The notes beneath the pieces are model-generated. The model was not told where the DNA came from. It did no database searches and saw nothing but the letters and a program-made list of their open reading frames with translations. A stretch of DNA of 64,000 bases from Stictocephala bisonia (Eukaryota > Arthropoda > Insecta > Hemiptera > Membracidae), in contig JAQJVL010000571.1 of the NCBI GenBank assembly GCA_035578905.1, forward strand, positions 124,001 through 188,000, given 5' to 3'. A program made the position numbers and the translations under genes. Shown here piece after piece: positions 24,955-37,005 of the stretch; the stretch's first letter is position 1; each line of letters opens with the position of its first letter.

Positions 24955-27900
24955 GTGGGAGGTAGGATGAGCCGTTTTGGTGGGGCCTTATATTATTCAG
25001 GTAGTAGGTAGCATGAGCCGTTTTGGTGGGGCCTTATATTATTCAGGTAGTAGGTAGGATGAGCCGTTTTGGTGGGGCCTTATATTATTCAGGTAGTAGG
25101 TAGGATGAGCCGTTTTGGTGGGACCTTATATTATTCAGGTAGTAGGTAGGATGAGCCATTTGGTGGGGCCTTATATTATTCAGGTAGTAGGCAGGATGAG
25201 CCGTTTTGGTGGGACCTTATATTATTCAGTTAGTAGGTAGGATAAGCCATTTTGATGGGGCCTTATATAATTCAGGTAGTAGGTAGGATAAGCCGTTTTG
25301 GTGGGGCCTTATATTATTCAGGTAGTAGGTAGGATGAGCCATTTGGTGGGACCTTATATTATTCAGGTAGTAGGTAGGATGAGCCGTTTTGGTGGGACCT
25401 TATATTATTCAGGTAGTAGGCAGGATGAGCCGTTTTGGTGGGACCTTATATTATTCAGTTAGTAGGTAGGATAAGCCATTTTGATGGGGCCTTATATAAT
25501 TCAGGTAGTAGGTAGGATAAGCCGTTTTGGTGGGGCCTTATATTATTCAGGTAGTAGGTAGGATGAGCCGTTTTGGTGGGGCCTTATATTATTCAGGTAG
25601 TAGGTAGGATGAGCCGTTTTGGTGGGGCCTTATATTATTCAGTTAGTAGGTAGGATGAGCCATTTGGTGGGGCCTTATATTATTCAGGTAGTAGGTAGGA
25701 TGAGCCGTTTTGATGGGGCCTTATATAATTCAGGTAGTAGGTAGGATAAGCCGTTTTGGTGGGGCCTTATATTATTCAGGTAGTAGGTAGGATGAGCCAT
25801 TTGGTGGGGCCTTATATTATTCAGGTAGTAGGTAAGATGAGCCCTTTTGGTGGGGCCTTATATTATTCAGTTAGTAGGTAGGATGAGCTATTTGGTGGGA
25901 CCTTATATTATTCAGGTAGTAGGTAGGATGAGCCGTTTTGGTGGGACCTTATATTATTCAGGTAGTAGGCAGGATGAGCCGTTTTGGTGGGACCTTATAT
26001 TATTCAGGTAGTAGGTAGGATGAGCCATTTGGTGGGGCCTTATATTATTCAGGTAGTAGGCAGGATGAGCCGTTTTGGTGGGACCTTATATTATTCAGTT
26101 AGTAGGTAGGATAAGCCATTTTGATGGGGCCTTATATAATTCAGGTAGTAGGTAGGATAAGCCGTTTTGGTGGGGCCTTATATTATTCAGGTAGTAGGTA
26201 GGATGAGACATTTGGTGGGACCTTATATTATTCAGGTAGTAGGTAGGATGAGCCGTTTTGGTGGGACCTTATATTATTCAGGTAGTAGGCAGGATGAGCC
26301 GTTTTGGTGGGACCTTATATTATTCAGTTAGTAGGTAGGATAAGCCATTTTGATGGGGCCTTATATAATTCAGGTAGTAGGTAGGATAAGCCGTTTTGGT
26401 GGGGCCTTATATTATTCAGGTAGTAGGTAGGATGAGCCATTTGGTGGGGCCTTATATTATTCAGGTAGTAGGTAGGATGAGCCGTTTTGGTGGGGCCTTA
26501 TATTATTCAGTTAGTAGGTAGGATAAGCCATTTTGATGGGGCCTTATATAATTCAGGTAGTAGGTAGGATAAGCCGTTTTGGTGGGGTCTTATATTATTC
26601 AGGTAGTAGGTAGGATGAGCCATTTGGTGGGGACTTATATTATTAAGGTAGTAGGCAGGATTAGCCGTTTTGGTGGGGCCTTATATTATTCAGGTAGTAG
26701 GTAGGATGAGCCATTTGGTGGGGTCTTATATTATTCAGGTATTAGGTAGGATGAGCCATTTGGTGGGGCCTTATATTATTAAGGTAGTAGGCAGGATTAG
26801 CCGTTTTGGTGGGGCCTTATATTATTCAGGTAGTAGGTAGGATAAGCCATTTTGATGGGGCCTTATATAATTCAGGTAGTAGGTAGGATAAGCCGTTTTA
26901 GTGGGGTTTTATATTATTCAGGTAGTAGGTAGGATGAGCCATTTAGTGGGGCCTTATATTATTAAGGTTGTAGGCAGGATTAGCCGTTTTGGTGGGGCCT
27001 TATATTATTCAGGTAGTAGGTAGGATGAGCCATTTGGTGGGGCCTTATATTATTCAGGTAGTAGGTAGGATGAGCCATTTGGTGGGGCCTTATATTATTC
27101 AGGTAGTAGGTAGGATGAGCCATTTGGTGGGACCTTATATTATTCAGGTAGTAGGTAGGATGAGCCATTTGGTGGGACCTTATATTATTCAGATAGTAGG
27201 TAGGATGAGCCATTTGGTGGGGCCTTATATTATTCAGGTAGTAGGTAGGATGAGCCATTTGGTGGGGCCTTATATTATTCAGTTAGTAGGTAGGATAAGC
27301 CATTTTGATGGGGCCTTATATAATTCAGGTAGTAGGTAGGATAAGCCGTTTTGGTGGGGTCTTATATTATTCAGGTAGTAGGTAGGATGAGCCATTTGGT
27401 GGGGCCTTATATTATTAAGGTAGTAGGCAGGATTAGCCGTTTTGGTGGGGCCTTATATTATTCAGGTAGTAGGTAGGATGAGCCATTTGGTGGGGCCTTA
27501 TATTATTCAGTTATTAGGTAGGCTAAGCCATTTTGGTGGGGCCTTGTATTATTCAGGTAGTAGGCAGGATGAGTCATTTGGTGGGACCTTTATTTTTCTG
27601 GTAGTAGGCAGGATGAGCCAATTTGGTGTGACCTTATATTATTCAGGTAGTAGGCAGGATGAGCCATTTGATGGGACCTTATATTATTCAGTTAGGAGGT
27701 AGGATGAGCCGTTTTGGTGGGACCTTATATTTTTCAAGTAGTAGGCAGGATGAGCCATTTGGTGGGACCTTATATTATTCAGGTAGTAGGCAGGATGAGC
27801 CGTTTTAGTGGGGCCTTATATTATTCAGGTAGTAGGTAGGATGAGCCGTTTTGGTGGGACCTTTATTTTTCAAGTAGTAGGAAGGATGAGCCATTTGGTG

Positions 27901-28105
27901 GGATCTTATATTATTCAGGTAGTAGGCAGGATGAGCCGTTTTGGTGGGGCCTTATATTATTCAGGTAGTAGGCAGGATGAGCCATTTGGTGGGGCCTTAT
28001 ATTATTCAGGTAGTAGGCAGGATGAGCCATTTGGTGGGACCTTATATTATTCAGGTAGTAGGCAGGATGAGCCATTTGGTGGGACCTTAGATTTTTCAAG
28101 TAGAT
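24955..28105 (+). repeat. Minisatellite array of 45/46-bp units, ~69 copies
   Basis: The unit runs aggtagtaggtaggatgagc, then ccgttttggtggggcc, then ttatattattc. Units with gccgttttggtgg are 46 bp and those with gccatttggtgg are 45 bp. Variants alternate cc/ac in the ggggcc/gggacc position, ggta/ggca, and gtt/ggt before agtagg. A pair recognisable by gataagccattttgatgggg recurs at about 25231, 25459, 26105, 26336, 26519, 26847 and 27292, showing superunits. Where 45-bp units run together the frame stays open on both strands, giving 15-residue repeats (plus VGPYIIQVVGRMSHL at 26989-27339; minus at 26980-27258). I treat these as by-products. Confidence 0.93.
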
Positions 28106-28401
28106 TTGATAAACTGAAGTTTTTCATTATTTAGTTTAAGAACATGTGCAGAGAACCAGTTTTCTAAGTTTACTCGTTAAAGTTACATTCACATAGTATA
28201 TCCAAGTATTTCTCACATTTAAATAAAAAATAAAATAATATAATGTATACTACATAAATACCATTCTTTTAGTTAGTAGTAAGTAGGTTATCAAGTAGAA
28301 TAAATATTTAGCCAGAGAAGTTTGATATTTTTGACATTGTCAGAATATTACTGTGTATAAATATTGATAATGTATGCATTGTAATTTGGAGGTTATTACT
28401 T
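28106..28401. other. AT-rich intergenic sequence
   Basis: No gene is seen between the minisatellite and the SINE. Confidence 0.6.
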
Positions 28402-28688
28402 ATAATTTATTTTATTTTTATTTATTCATAAGACGCCGATCGTCAAGATATGGGCGAATATGGATTGCGAATGAGTGTGATGAGTGTAGATGAGCGAATG
28501 TAGTCATTGTTACAAACTAAGGCCGACTATTCCTTAGACAGTGTCATTAATTAATAGCCCAATGACAAATGAACAGCCGGTGGTTATCAGCTGATCCTTT
28601 TCAAAATGTATAATGACTCTGATTGGGATCGAACTGAGAACCTTTAGCTTATGAAGCTGGTATTGAACCAACTACGCTACCGACCAAT
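28402..28688 (-). mobile_element. tRNA-derived SINE, family 1, reverse copy
   Basis: Reverse complement of the unit at 8621-8900 along its whole length. It runs from the TTATTT-rich tail and agacgccgatcgtcaagata through the B box (gggatcgaactga here, complement of the tRNA-like TTCGATCCC) to the A-box region actacgctaccgaccaa. The copies differ by scattered substitutions. Confidence 0.82.
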
Positions 28689-29229
28689 TTAATAATACAA
28701 ATTTAATACAAACAATAATAACGTTAAAAACATACTAATTACGTAGATAATAAATTAATCAGTTTAATAAGTGTATAGTTGTCAAAGGAATGATATTATT
28801 TAAATGGAACATTAATACTATATCAACAGTAGAAACAAGTGTGTACCGATGGCTAATGTTATCTTAGTATTGCTTGGTTTTTAATGAGATTATCAGTAAC
28901 TATGTTTGCCATGAGAGATTTTATCTCTGTGCTATTACATTTAATAAACTACTCAAACATTTGATTGAGTTGCAGTTTATATTTTAATATACTGCAAGGT
29001 TAAATTAATTTAATACGTATAATCTATGAAAAAGTTTGGCTTATGAACGTCATCAGCTTCTCTTTACTATTGGAATATTTTAATAACTATAAAATAATAT
29101 AACCTAAATTAAGCAAAACTACTCTGTCACTATTAAATCTTTAATGTGCCTTTTTTTACATGATAATAATAAAGTATACTATTAAATACAGCACTTAAGT
29201 GGTCAATGTTGTATTTATTTTCGTATTAG
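28689..29229. other. AT-rich intergenic sequence
   Basis: No gene is seen. Confidence 0.6.
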
Positions 29230-30351
29230 TCACTTGTAAATCCTCAAGCACAAACTGGAACATTAAGTGTGACACTAAAGTGGCTTAGATCGTATCGTAG
29301 TGATCAGGGGCAGGTGAGTTATGGAGTGCCTCCGGGTTCCATACTTAGTGATCAGGGGCAGGTGAGGTATGGAGTGCCTCCGGGTTCCATACTTAGTGAT
29401 CAGGGGCAGGTGAGTTATGGATTGCCTCCGGGTTCCATACTTAGTGATCAGGGGCACGTGAGTTATGGAGTGCCTCCGGGTTCCATACTTAGTGATCAGG
29501 GGCAGGTGAGTTATGGAGTGCCTCCGGGCTCCATACTTAGTGATCAGGGGCAGGTGAGTTATGGAGTGCCTCCGGGCTCCATACTTAGCCCCAGCTTTTC
29601 TTCATCTATGTCAATGATGTTTATTCATCTTTACAACAACGAAGAGTAGTCCAATATGCAGGGTATAAAAGTACGACTCTTTTTTTAATCAGATTAAAAG
29701 AATAGTTGAACAATTAATTTTATTGAGTTCAACAATTCAGTTCAACAATTTAAACTGCTAAATCTGAAATTATTCCATTGGAACCTACGTTCATCCAACT
29801 GTGTTTACAAAGTAGATTCAGGTTATAGTTTAACAGTCATGATGGGTGAAACTGAGATCACTGATGTTTATTGTGTGGAACTCCTCTTAATAGACATATT
29901 TCAGGGTTTGACTTGGAGTTGTCAGATAGACCGTGTCTGTTCAAAGTTAGGCATTTATGAAACTGTACGAATATTTCCTATTTCAGGTCTTTACGATGCC
30001 ATATTATGTACCAATATTCTTAAACTTATTTTGAAAATTGGCACTGTGGATAAGGCTGTACATGCCTAAACATTTTAAGAATGTACATTCTTCAAAGAAG
30101 GTTGTGCAAACCCGCAATGGGAGAAAGGTGCAGTCTTTTTACAACAAACTACCATCATTTTGGATAAAAAATATATGCGAAACCTAGCTGTAAGACACAG
30201 AGTGGTGGCTCAGATCGTTTGCCTCCTCAGACAGGAGTTTATTGTCAACAAATTACCAAATTATATTAAAAGTTTCCCAATTGTGAAGGGCATAAAGGAA
30301 ACCCTTGGAGGTACAATAATAATAAGTCAATTCTTCTTTATAATGAAATAG
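29230..30351 (+). pseudogene. Decayed non-LTR retrotransposon reverse transcriptase (Jockey/CR1-like)
   Basis: Several pieces of a LINE reverse transcriptase lie in order on the plus strand, in different frames. LSVTLKWLRSYRSDQGQVSY (from about 29260) leads into the motif GVPPGSIL, usually GVPQGSILGP. LFFIYVNDVYSSLQ starts at 29595 in another frame, followed by VVQYAGYKSTTLF, in which the catalytic YADD is YAGY (29655-29666). GLTWSCQIDRVCSKLG (29839-30069 frame) matches the thumb block that normally reads FLGVxIDxxLxWxxHIxxVCxKL. FIVNKLPNYIKSFPIVKGI (30160-30351 frame) matches the KLPxxIKxLP block near the C-terminus. At least two frameshifts, several stops and the lost catalytic Asp pair rule out activity. 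The fingers domain, endonuclease and ORF1 are absent, consistent with 5' truncation. The clade assignment is by motif only. Confidence 0.75.
29299..29586 (+). repeat. Tandem repeat of the RT GVPxGSIL motif, exactly 48 bp x 6
   Basis: Six copies start with agtgatcaggggcaggtgag at 29299, 29347, 29395, 29443, 29491 and 29539. There is no length change and only single-base differences. Each unit is 16 codons and encodes SDQGQVSYGVPPGSIL with minor changes, so the reading frame passes through the whole array (open frame 29269-29649). The repeat sits precisely on the conserved reverse transcriptase block before the catalytic YADD region. Confidence 0.95.
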
Positions 30352-30744
30352 ATATTGATAATTTGTGCCTTTTGTAGTTAAACTTTTTCTGGGCAGACTA
30401 AATAGCTGTGCTCAATTTGTAAATTATATACGTTATATTTTATAGAGCCTGTGAATGACTAAACAGAGTTTTTAGAAAATTCAGACATAAAATACATTAT
30501 AAATCTTTCAAATTTATGTAGTTTAGAGTAAAAGATTTCAAAAGAGGAGTATCTAATAATGCTTGGAACACTGTAGATGTAATTGTACCAATAACTTTGA
30601 AAAATGTGTGAAACATTTACAATAACTATGCACCAATGAAAGATGGGTGTTTATGACAGAGTATTACTTGTGATAAAAATGTTGTAATAAAAATACCTCA
30701 GTGAGACGGAAAATCACACAATGCCCCGGTAACGATGATGAAAT

Positions 30745-30860
30745 ACCCGTCACCTTGCCGTCTCACATTTGTCATTTATTAAGCTTAGTGAATAGAAATA
30801 ATTTTTCACGAGTCCTGATGCCTGATGAACTATAACACATTCTTTACTTTACATAAAAAG
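30745..30860 (+). repeat. Diverged relative of the 120-bp unit at 23344-23610
   Basis: Shared ordered strings include cccgtcacc with a gccgtctcaca(t)ttgtcat block, then cctgatgaac, then taacacattctttactt. They correspond in order to cgtcacccgactgtctcatg and gatgttctttaacacacgtt in the array. The match is partial, with insertions. Confidence 0.45.
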
Positions 30861-30952
30861 AAAAAAAATAACTTCAAACCAATTTATTTCTAACAAAGTG
30901 ACTAAATCATTGCCCGTCATGGCATGTTGTAGAACTACACGAAGAACTATAT

Positions 30953-30956
<4 letters not shown>

Positions 30957-31007
<51 letters not shown>
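30957..31007. repeat. (TA)n microsatellite
   Basis: About 25 TA dinucleotides, followed by a TTTA run. Confidence 0.95.
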
Positions 31008-31011
<4 letters not shown>

Positions 31012-34000
31012 TTATTTACTTACACTGCACACATATTCAACAACAAAAAATGTGTATTCACGATTTTCAATACTAACTGTTAAGATTAATTATCCATGTG
31101 AAATGAAAAGCCCTGTGATATTGGAATTGTTGTTGTGAGCCATTGTTAATTCAAGTAAATGTTTCATAACAATTAAACGTACATTTACAATTTATAACTT
31201 GGGGATTCTACTATCATCGTTATTTTACTATAACACTATTTCGCACCCTACGTATTCTATGAAACATTAATAGATATGCTTAAAAAAGAAACACTTCATG
31301 ATTTAAATATATTAATCATTTATATGTCTTTTATTTAAGTTAGACAATTAGTTTATTTAAACTTCAAATATATTTAAAGAATCATATTTTCTTACCTAGC
31401 AGTCTATTTTATGTTTTGCTCAGTCCAAAAATAAATAACTAATGACATATTTAAAAAAGTAAACGACCTAAAACTCCAAAGAACGAAACAAACATGAAAG
31501 CAAATACATTACTATTGAAAGAGTAGTGGCAAACAACTTTAAAGTTTACAGGGAAGATTTATGTCCTCAGCCCTTATGTTGAGGTTTCGCATTCAGATTA
31601 GGTTTGGTCAAAAGTATTGTTCTTTTTAACTGCGTCATTCATTGAATCTAATGGCTTTCCCTTCCTCTCATATTTGTTCTCTCTAGCATTAAAAAGAATG
31701 ATTTGTCGTATTTAATACATAGTAGCCCATGGCAAGTTATCATTGTAGATTGATTGAGAATTTAAATAAATATACGTATAGCTGCTGATGAATATGGGCA
31801 CTGATTTATGCAGCTAATATCACTATTTAAGTATCAATTATTAGACGACATTTTAATTTAATTCATTGACTCTTACGTAAATATCATGATACGAAAAAAA
31901 TAACGTGATGACACTGTGTTCAATGTTTGTCAAATAAAGTTTTCAATGTTTGAATACAACTTTTATTTGTTTAATAATTGCCAGTTGTTGTCATCTCTGG
32001 CTATAGCATATCACTTGAAAGGTTCTGTCTAATAGATGGAAGGTATTATACAGACAAAAGTTATTATGATATTAAAGATAACGGTAGTCACATGTTGTGA
32101 AGATTACATTTGACATTCAGGAGTAATGAAAACGGTTGTTTATTTTGTATGTTATATTTTGGTCGTGTGTTAGATTAGAGAAAAAAGTGAATCTACTATG
32201 ACTTAATAGTAATAATAATATCGATAATTTATAGTAAACTTGAATAAGACAGTTGTATATTAAAAGAATAAACATGAACAGAGTGGCTTGAAGTTATTGG
32301 AAATTTTAGTAACTTCCAGCCTTCTACCCCAGTACGAATCTATTCTTCGATGTTAACTTTTCTCGAATTTAGGAAAACATTGACTGTTAGAGTATTTTCA
32401 AAAGAATATTTTAACTATCTAAATTTTTAAAATGCTTCATGTTAATTGCTTACTGTTTTTTTCTTCATTTTCTAGTGTTTTAATTAAAATAAATAAGTTA
32501 CCGGTACAATTTGAAGTTCGTGTGTATCTAAACATTTTACCATTGTATCAACGTAACTAAGCAATGTCATTCTCTGTTACAATGCCTAAAAATGCATATA
32601 AAAATTAACATCATCGAACCTAAAATATTGGCTTATAATTTAGAATTGGTCTTGATGAGAATTAATCCAAGATGGCTGACACTCGAGCCCTTCCTCTCAA
32701 AATATATTTCCTCATAGTCAGAACGTAGTTTTAATAAAAAAACTGTTAAATCTAAATATTTTTTATTTTTCCAAGTGATCGTCATTATTTTTCTATTTAC
32801 TAATTATCATAACGTATTTATAATATGTTTTGTATTAATTTTTATTTAACATTACAAACGATTAACAGCTCCTATAATGAGATAAAATCGTAAATAACGT
32901 TTTAAAATCTTATCAATAACACAAAGTATAATTGACATATAATTTGTTTTTTGATCTAAATGTCTCATTGCTTAATATGTATTAAAGAGCACGTGTATGT
33001 TTAAACTAACTAAATTTATGTATGTCAACCTTGTATTTGTATATTTATTGTATGAACCCAGCAACAGTTGTAGTCCAAGGTAGTCTCCTCTCTTGCCCTA
33101 TTCTCCAAAACGAACAAAGGGCCTTGACTACTCCCTAAGGCCACATTGGGATAATCGAACTGATTCCGGAAACACATTTCCCGCTTCCGGTAGGTGCTTG
33201 TTTCCTTATAAAATACTAAAATAACTTGTGCAGTGCGGGTATACAGGAAATTGTGTGAACCCTAGATCTATTTTATGTCTTTATTTTTGTTTCTTAACAC
33301 AACGCAATATTTAGTTATAAATCTGGTTGTAAGTTTGATAAACCTACCTCAATATTTTTGTCTAATCCTTAGCAATATATAAAATTAAGGGTGGATCTGT
33401 CAGTTTTAATTTCTCATAGTGACTTACACCATGAACTCATATTATAGTACATTATAGAATTTAAATTAGGCCGGTTTTAGTCATCATAATTAAAAACCAC
33501 TATTATTCTGAAAGTTTGGTTTAATACACCAATGAAATGAACCATGTAAAGAAAAATTTGTGTTTTGCATAAACAACATAACTAAATAGGTTACTATGTT
33601 TAGTTAAACATCTTCCTGAAATCTGTATGACATTGTAAGTTAAATATATTCTTGCTTCGTCTCAGAAAATGATTCTACTAAAAGATGGAAATTTGAATAA
33701 CAAATCGAATCTATTCACACCATGAGGGAAGTTTTGCCTTGCTCTGGTTCTTCTCCCATCAATATCACCACAATGTAAATAAAGTGTATTAATATATATT
33801 TTGAATCTAAACACTCTTCACTATTATTTGGTTAACAGTTATATTTTGTATTTTATTATTATTATTATTTTTTTTTTTAATTTGATTTAGTATCCATGAC
33901 TTACATTGGATACGACACCATTTGGAATATATAATATTGACGAGGATTAGATGTATACCTTATCTTCAACAATAACAGTTGTTTTTGAGACCATTGAGAT

Positions 34001-34069
34001 CTCTTTAAAATCATAAATTGAAAGGACCAATCCACCACTCATAAAAAATAGTCTAATTCATCTTCATTT

Positions 34070-34275
34070 GGAGCGGCCGTAGCAAGGGAGTTGGGGGAAT
34101 GGCTTGCCACGCCACCGGTCCGGGTTCGATTCCCGATAAGACCAGTAACAGCTTTTGCCCTGCCGCTCCTGTGGTTCGGAAGTCACGTAAAGACGTTGGT
34201 CCCCAGGTTACGTGTTAGAGAGGGCTTCTTACCCCTAACTTCGCCTGGTAAAAAAGACGAACTTTAACTTTTTCT
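34070..34275 (+). mobile_element. tRNA-derived SINE, family 2
   Basis: The head ggagcggccgtagcaaggga and the B box gggttcgattccc mark a tRNA-like 5' part. A conserved body (ctgccgctcctgtggttcgg, ggttacgtgttagagagggc, ttcgcctggtaaaa) leads to a short AC/T-rich tail. The same unit occurs in reverse at 48080-48289, where the A-box region is better preserved. It is noncoding. Confidence 0.82.
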
Positions 34276-37005
34276 CCTGGTTCTACTACCTTTCACATAC
34301 ACTGTGTGATTCTTAACAAAATGTCTTTGTCTCTTAGAGAACCTAAAATACTAAAGATATTTTGGAAATTTAATTTATAACCAAGGTTTTTGTAACCACA
34401 CAAAAATATTAGTTACAATAAATTAAATATTTAACTACCTGAATATGTTCTTAATTTTTAACACTAAAACACTTTCACATTCTTATTTATTTTTAGTAAA
34501 CCAGGGCTGGATTTTTATATAATTTAAAATGTAAGAAAATTAATTTACTGGACAATCTGAAACGTTGGCTTCAACTGCAATGTGACCGATCAGAAAATTG
34601 TATCTTTCCTTAGACGAACCTATGAAGTTAATAATTAGAACTACTCATAATAATGGAAATTTGAACGTAAATACAGTAAATGTAATCTCGGTAACTTATT
34701 ACTATTATATTTTACATGACACGCTATTAACAACTTCAATTGACATAACTATTGTATTATAGTTGATAATTTCGGACAATTTCAATGAGAGGTATATGAT
34801 GAACATTTATGACCGTGCAAATTAGTATAGTTAATCTGTAGTAAATACTGTATGGTGTTTAATACAGTATTGATGGTTTTCCGTGTCAGTAGTCTTTTAT
34901 GGTCAAGAGTTCATTCAAAGTTAAAATAATTTTAATAAATTAGTTAATGAATAAATCAACAAACCTCTTAAAGTATCAATAATAAACGTATTCAATAAAC
35001 GACCAAGCAGGTTCCCTAATATTTTGTCAATTAGGGTGTAATATCAATCTACAACCAAGATCAATAGTATGTCAATAGACGTACACCTAGGCATATTAAT
35101 ATTACAATATAATATGCTTTATAAAAATGTTTACATTAAAATTCCACAATTTCAGTGTTATTTTCTTCAACTTTAAACTAATAAAATTTATTTTATAACG
35201 CACATTCAAAAAGGTAATATTGGCTGTTATATGAAGATTTATTCAGCCAATGAAATATATCTGAAACTGCATAAAGGTGACACGGTATATTTGTACCAAA
35301 AGTTTTATTATTATTTTAGAAGTCATATATATAACATTCTGAACATGGAATATTTAGGTGTAGTAGGATTTTGTAAAATTATGATTTACATTAAAGAAAT
35401 AAAACAGTACTTAGGTCTCTAAAATAGACAATTATCTTTTCAATTCCTACAAACAGTAATGTTTATTTAATCTTTACTTCTTCGCTTTTTTATTAGTTTG
35501 ATATTTATTCTATAAAACTTTTTTCAGTAAGATGAAAACATAATAGAGTAACTCATGAAAAACTATTTAAAATATTCGTATAGGATAAAAACAGTTTCTA
35601 TCTTGAATATTTCATGATATATACATTAACTAGAGAAAAATACTTTGTGGGATAAGTACGCTCATAATTGGCCAATCTATCGATTTCCACGTTTATTTTT
35701 GTAAAATAAAGTTGCATCCCCTGGAAAGGGTCCATTCTTAAGGAAAAGGCCACTTAAGCATATATGGTGACTTTTGAAGGAGGTGATAATCAGTACCTAA
35801 ATCCAATATTTCAAGAAAATTGACTTTGATTGTTGATGAATAACGGCCAATTAATGCTACAATTTTTACTGCAAGGACTTTTGGCTTTTCGTCTTGACCT
35901 TATTATGAACAAGATTTACATCTTACAGTGGGGATAGCAATGATGTAGTTTTAGCTAATATCTAACTAAAGTATATTAATAGTATACGTCAACAATAAAC
36001 TATTTTGGCCGTAAAGTAATTCGAAAGTCATTCTACAGTAGGTTAAATAATTATTACCAAGGGTTTGGGTACAGTTAAATGAAGGGTTTGAGCAGGTAGT
36101 GAAGTAAGGTTGCTTGTATCATGGATAAGTTAATTAATTGCAAATATTTAGGACTAAATTAACTTTTTTATGACTAGAAGAAAAATTAGTTACTATTTAT
36201 TTATTTATATTCTGACGCTTATTTAGTAGTTTTTAAGTTATATTTCACTAACATTTGGACTTAAAATCAACTATAAAATAATGAATTCCTATTTATGAGC
36301 CCTTTAGATGTCAAGTACCCCAAAGGCATAACTGATAAATATTATCTTTGAAGAATTGCCCATGATAAAAAAGCATGGTGGTACCAAAGAACATGTAAAT
36401 GAACTATAGATTTCTGTCTCAGCATTAAGGGAATAAAATTATGAACAATATGTGGGTAGTAAATGATGATAAATATGTATAGTAAGTGTGCATTGAAACA
36501 AGTTAAACAAAATCTTATTTTACCAACGAGATGAAGATAGGGATGAAAAGCAATGTATAGCACTTCAATTTTCCTAACCACCACCAGTGACCGGGTTGGT
36601 GGGATGCTTGCAAGGACAAACTTGCTTAACGTCGCCTATCCGAGGACGGTCACCTTCGCTCGATGTTTTGTAGACGCAGTCGTTTTATTCCGAAGATACC
36701 AGAACCCTCGGTTGAAGGCCAATAGCATTGCTGCTATTTTTAAATTGTGTTTTTAAAAAGGTTTCACATTTTTTTTATGTAGTGGCTCTATCTTATATGT
36801 CTTAAGCAATTTGTATAGCTACTGTGCCACACTAATTACATATATAATTGTAATAATAAACGTTATATAACATATTACGTATGAGCCATTGCGCAAAATA
36901 TAGTTTGAAAGGCAATTAAAAGTAAAATTTACTACAAATTGTACTTTCATTAAGATCAAGACATTTAATTCATAACATTTCCATGTAAATCAAAAAGTTA
37001 AAACT
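34276..37005. other. AT-rich intergenic sequence with a small GC-richer patch
   Basis: No gene is recognised. At 36585-36725 a GC-richer patch contains part of a 67-codon plus-strand frame (36553-36756) with no recognisable motif. A 63-codon frame at 35231-35422 is AT-biased. Neither has supporting context. Confidence 0.5.

Larger units (their letters stand above)
30352..34069. other. AT-rich intergenic sequence
   Basis: No gene is seen. It contains the diverged repeat at 30745-30860, the TA microsatellite at 30957-31007, and a GC-richer patch at 33055-33260 with no identifiable function. Confidence 0.55.

Noticed and set aside
26989..27339. 116-codon repeat protein (and an opposite-strand partner at 26980-27258)
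   Set aside because: Both strands are open at once and only where 45-bp units run together, as expected from a minisatellite rather than a gene.
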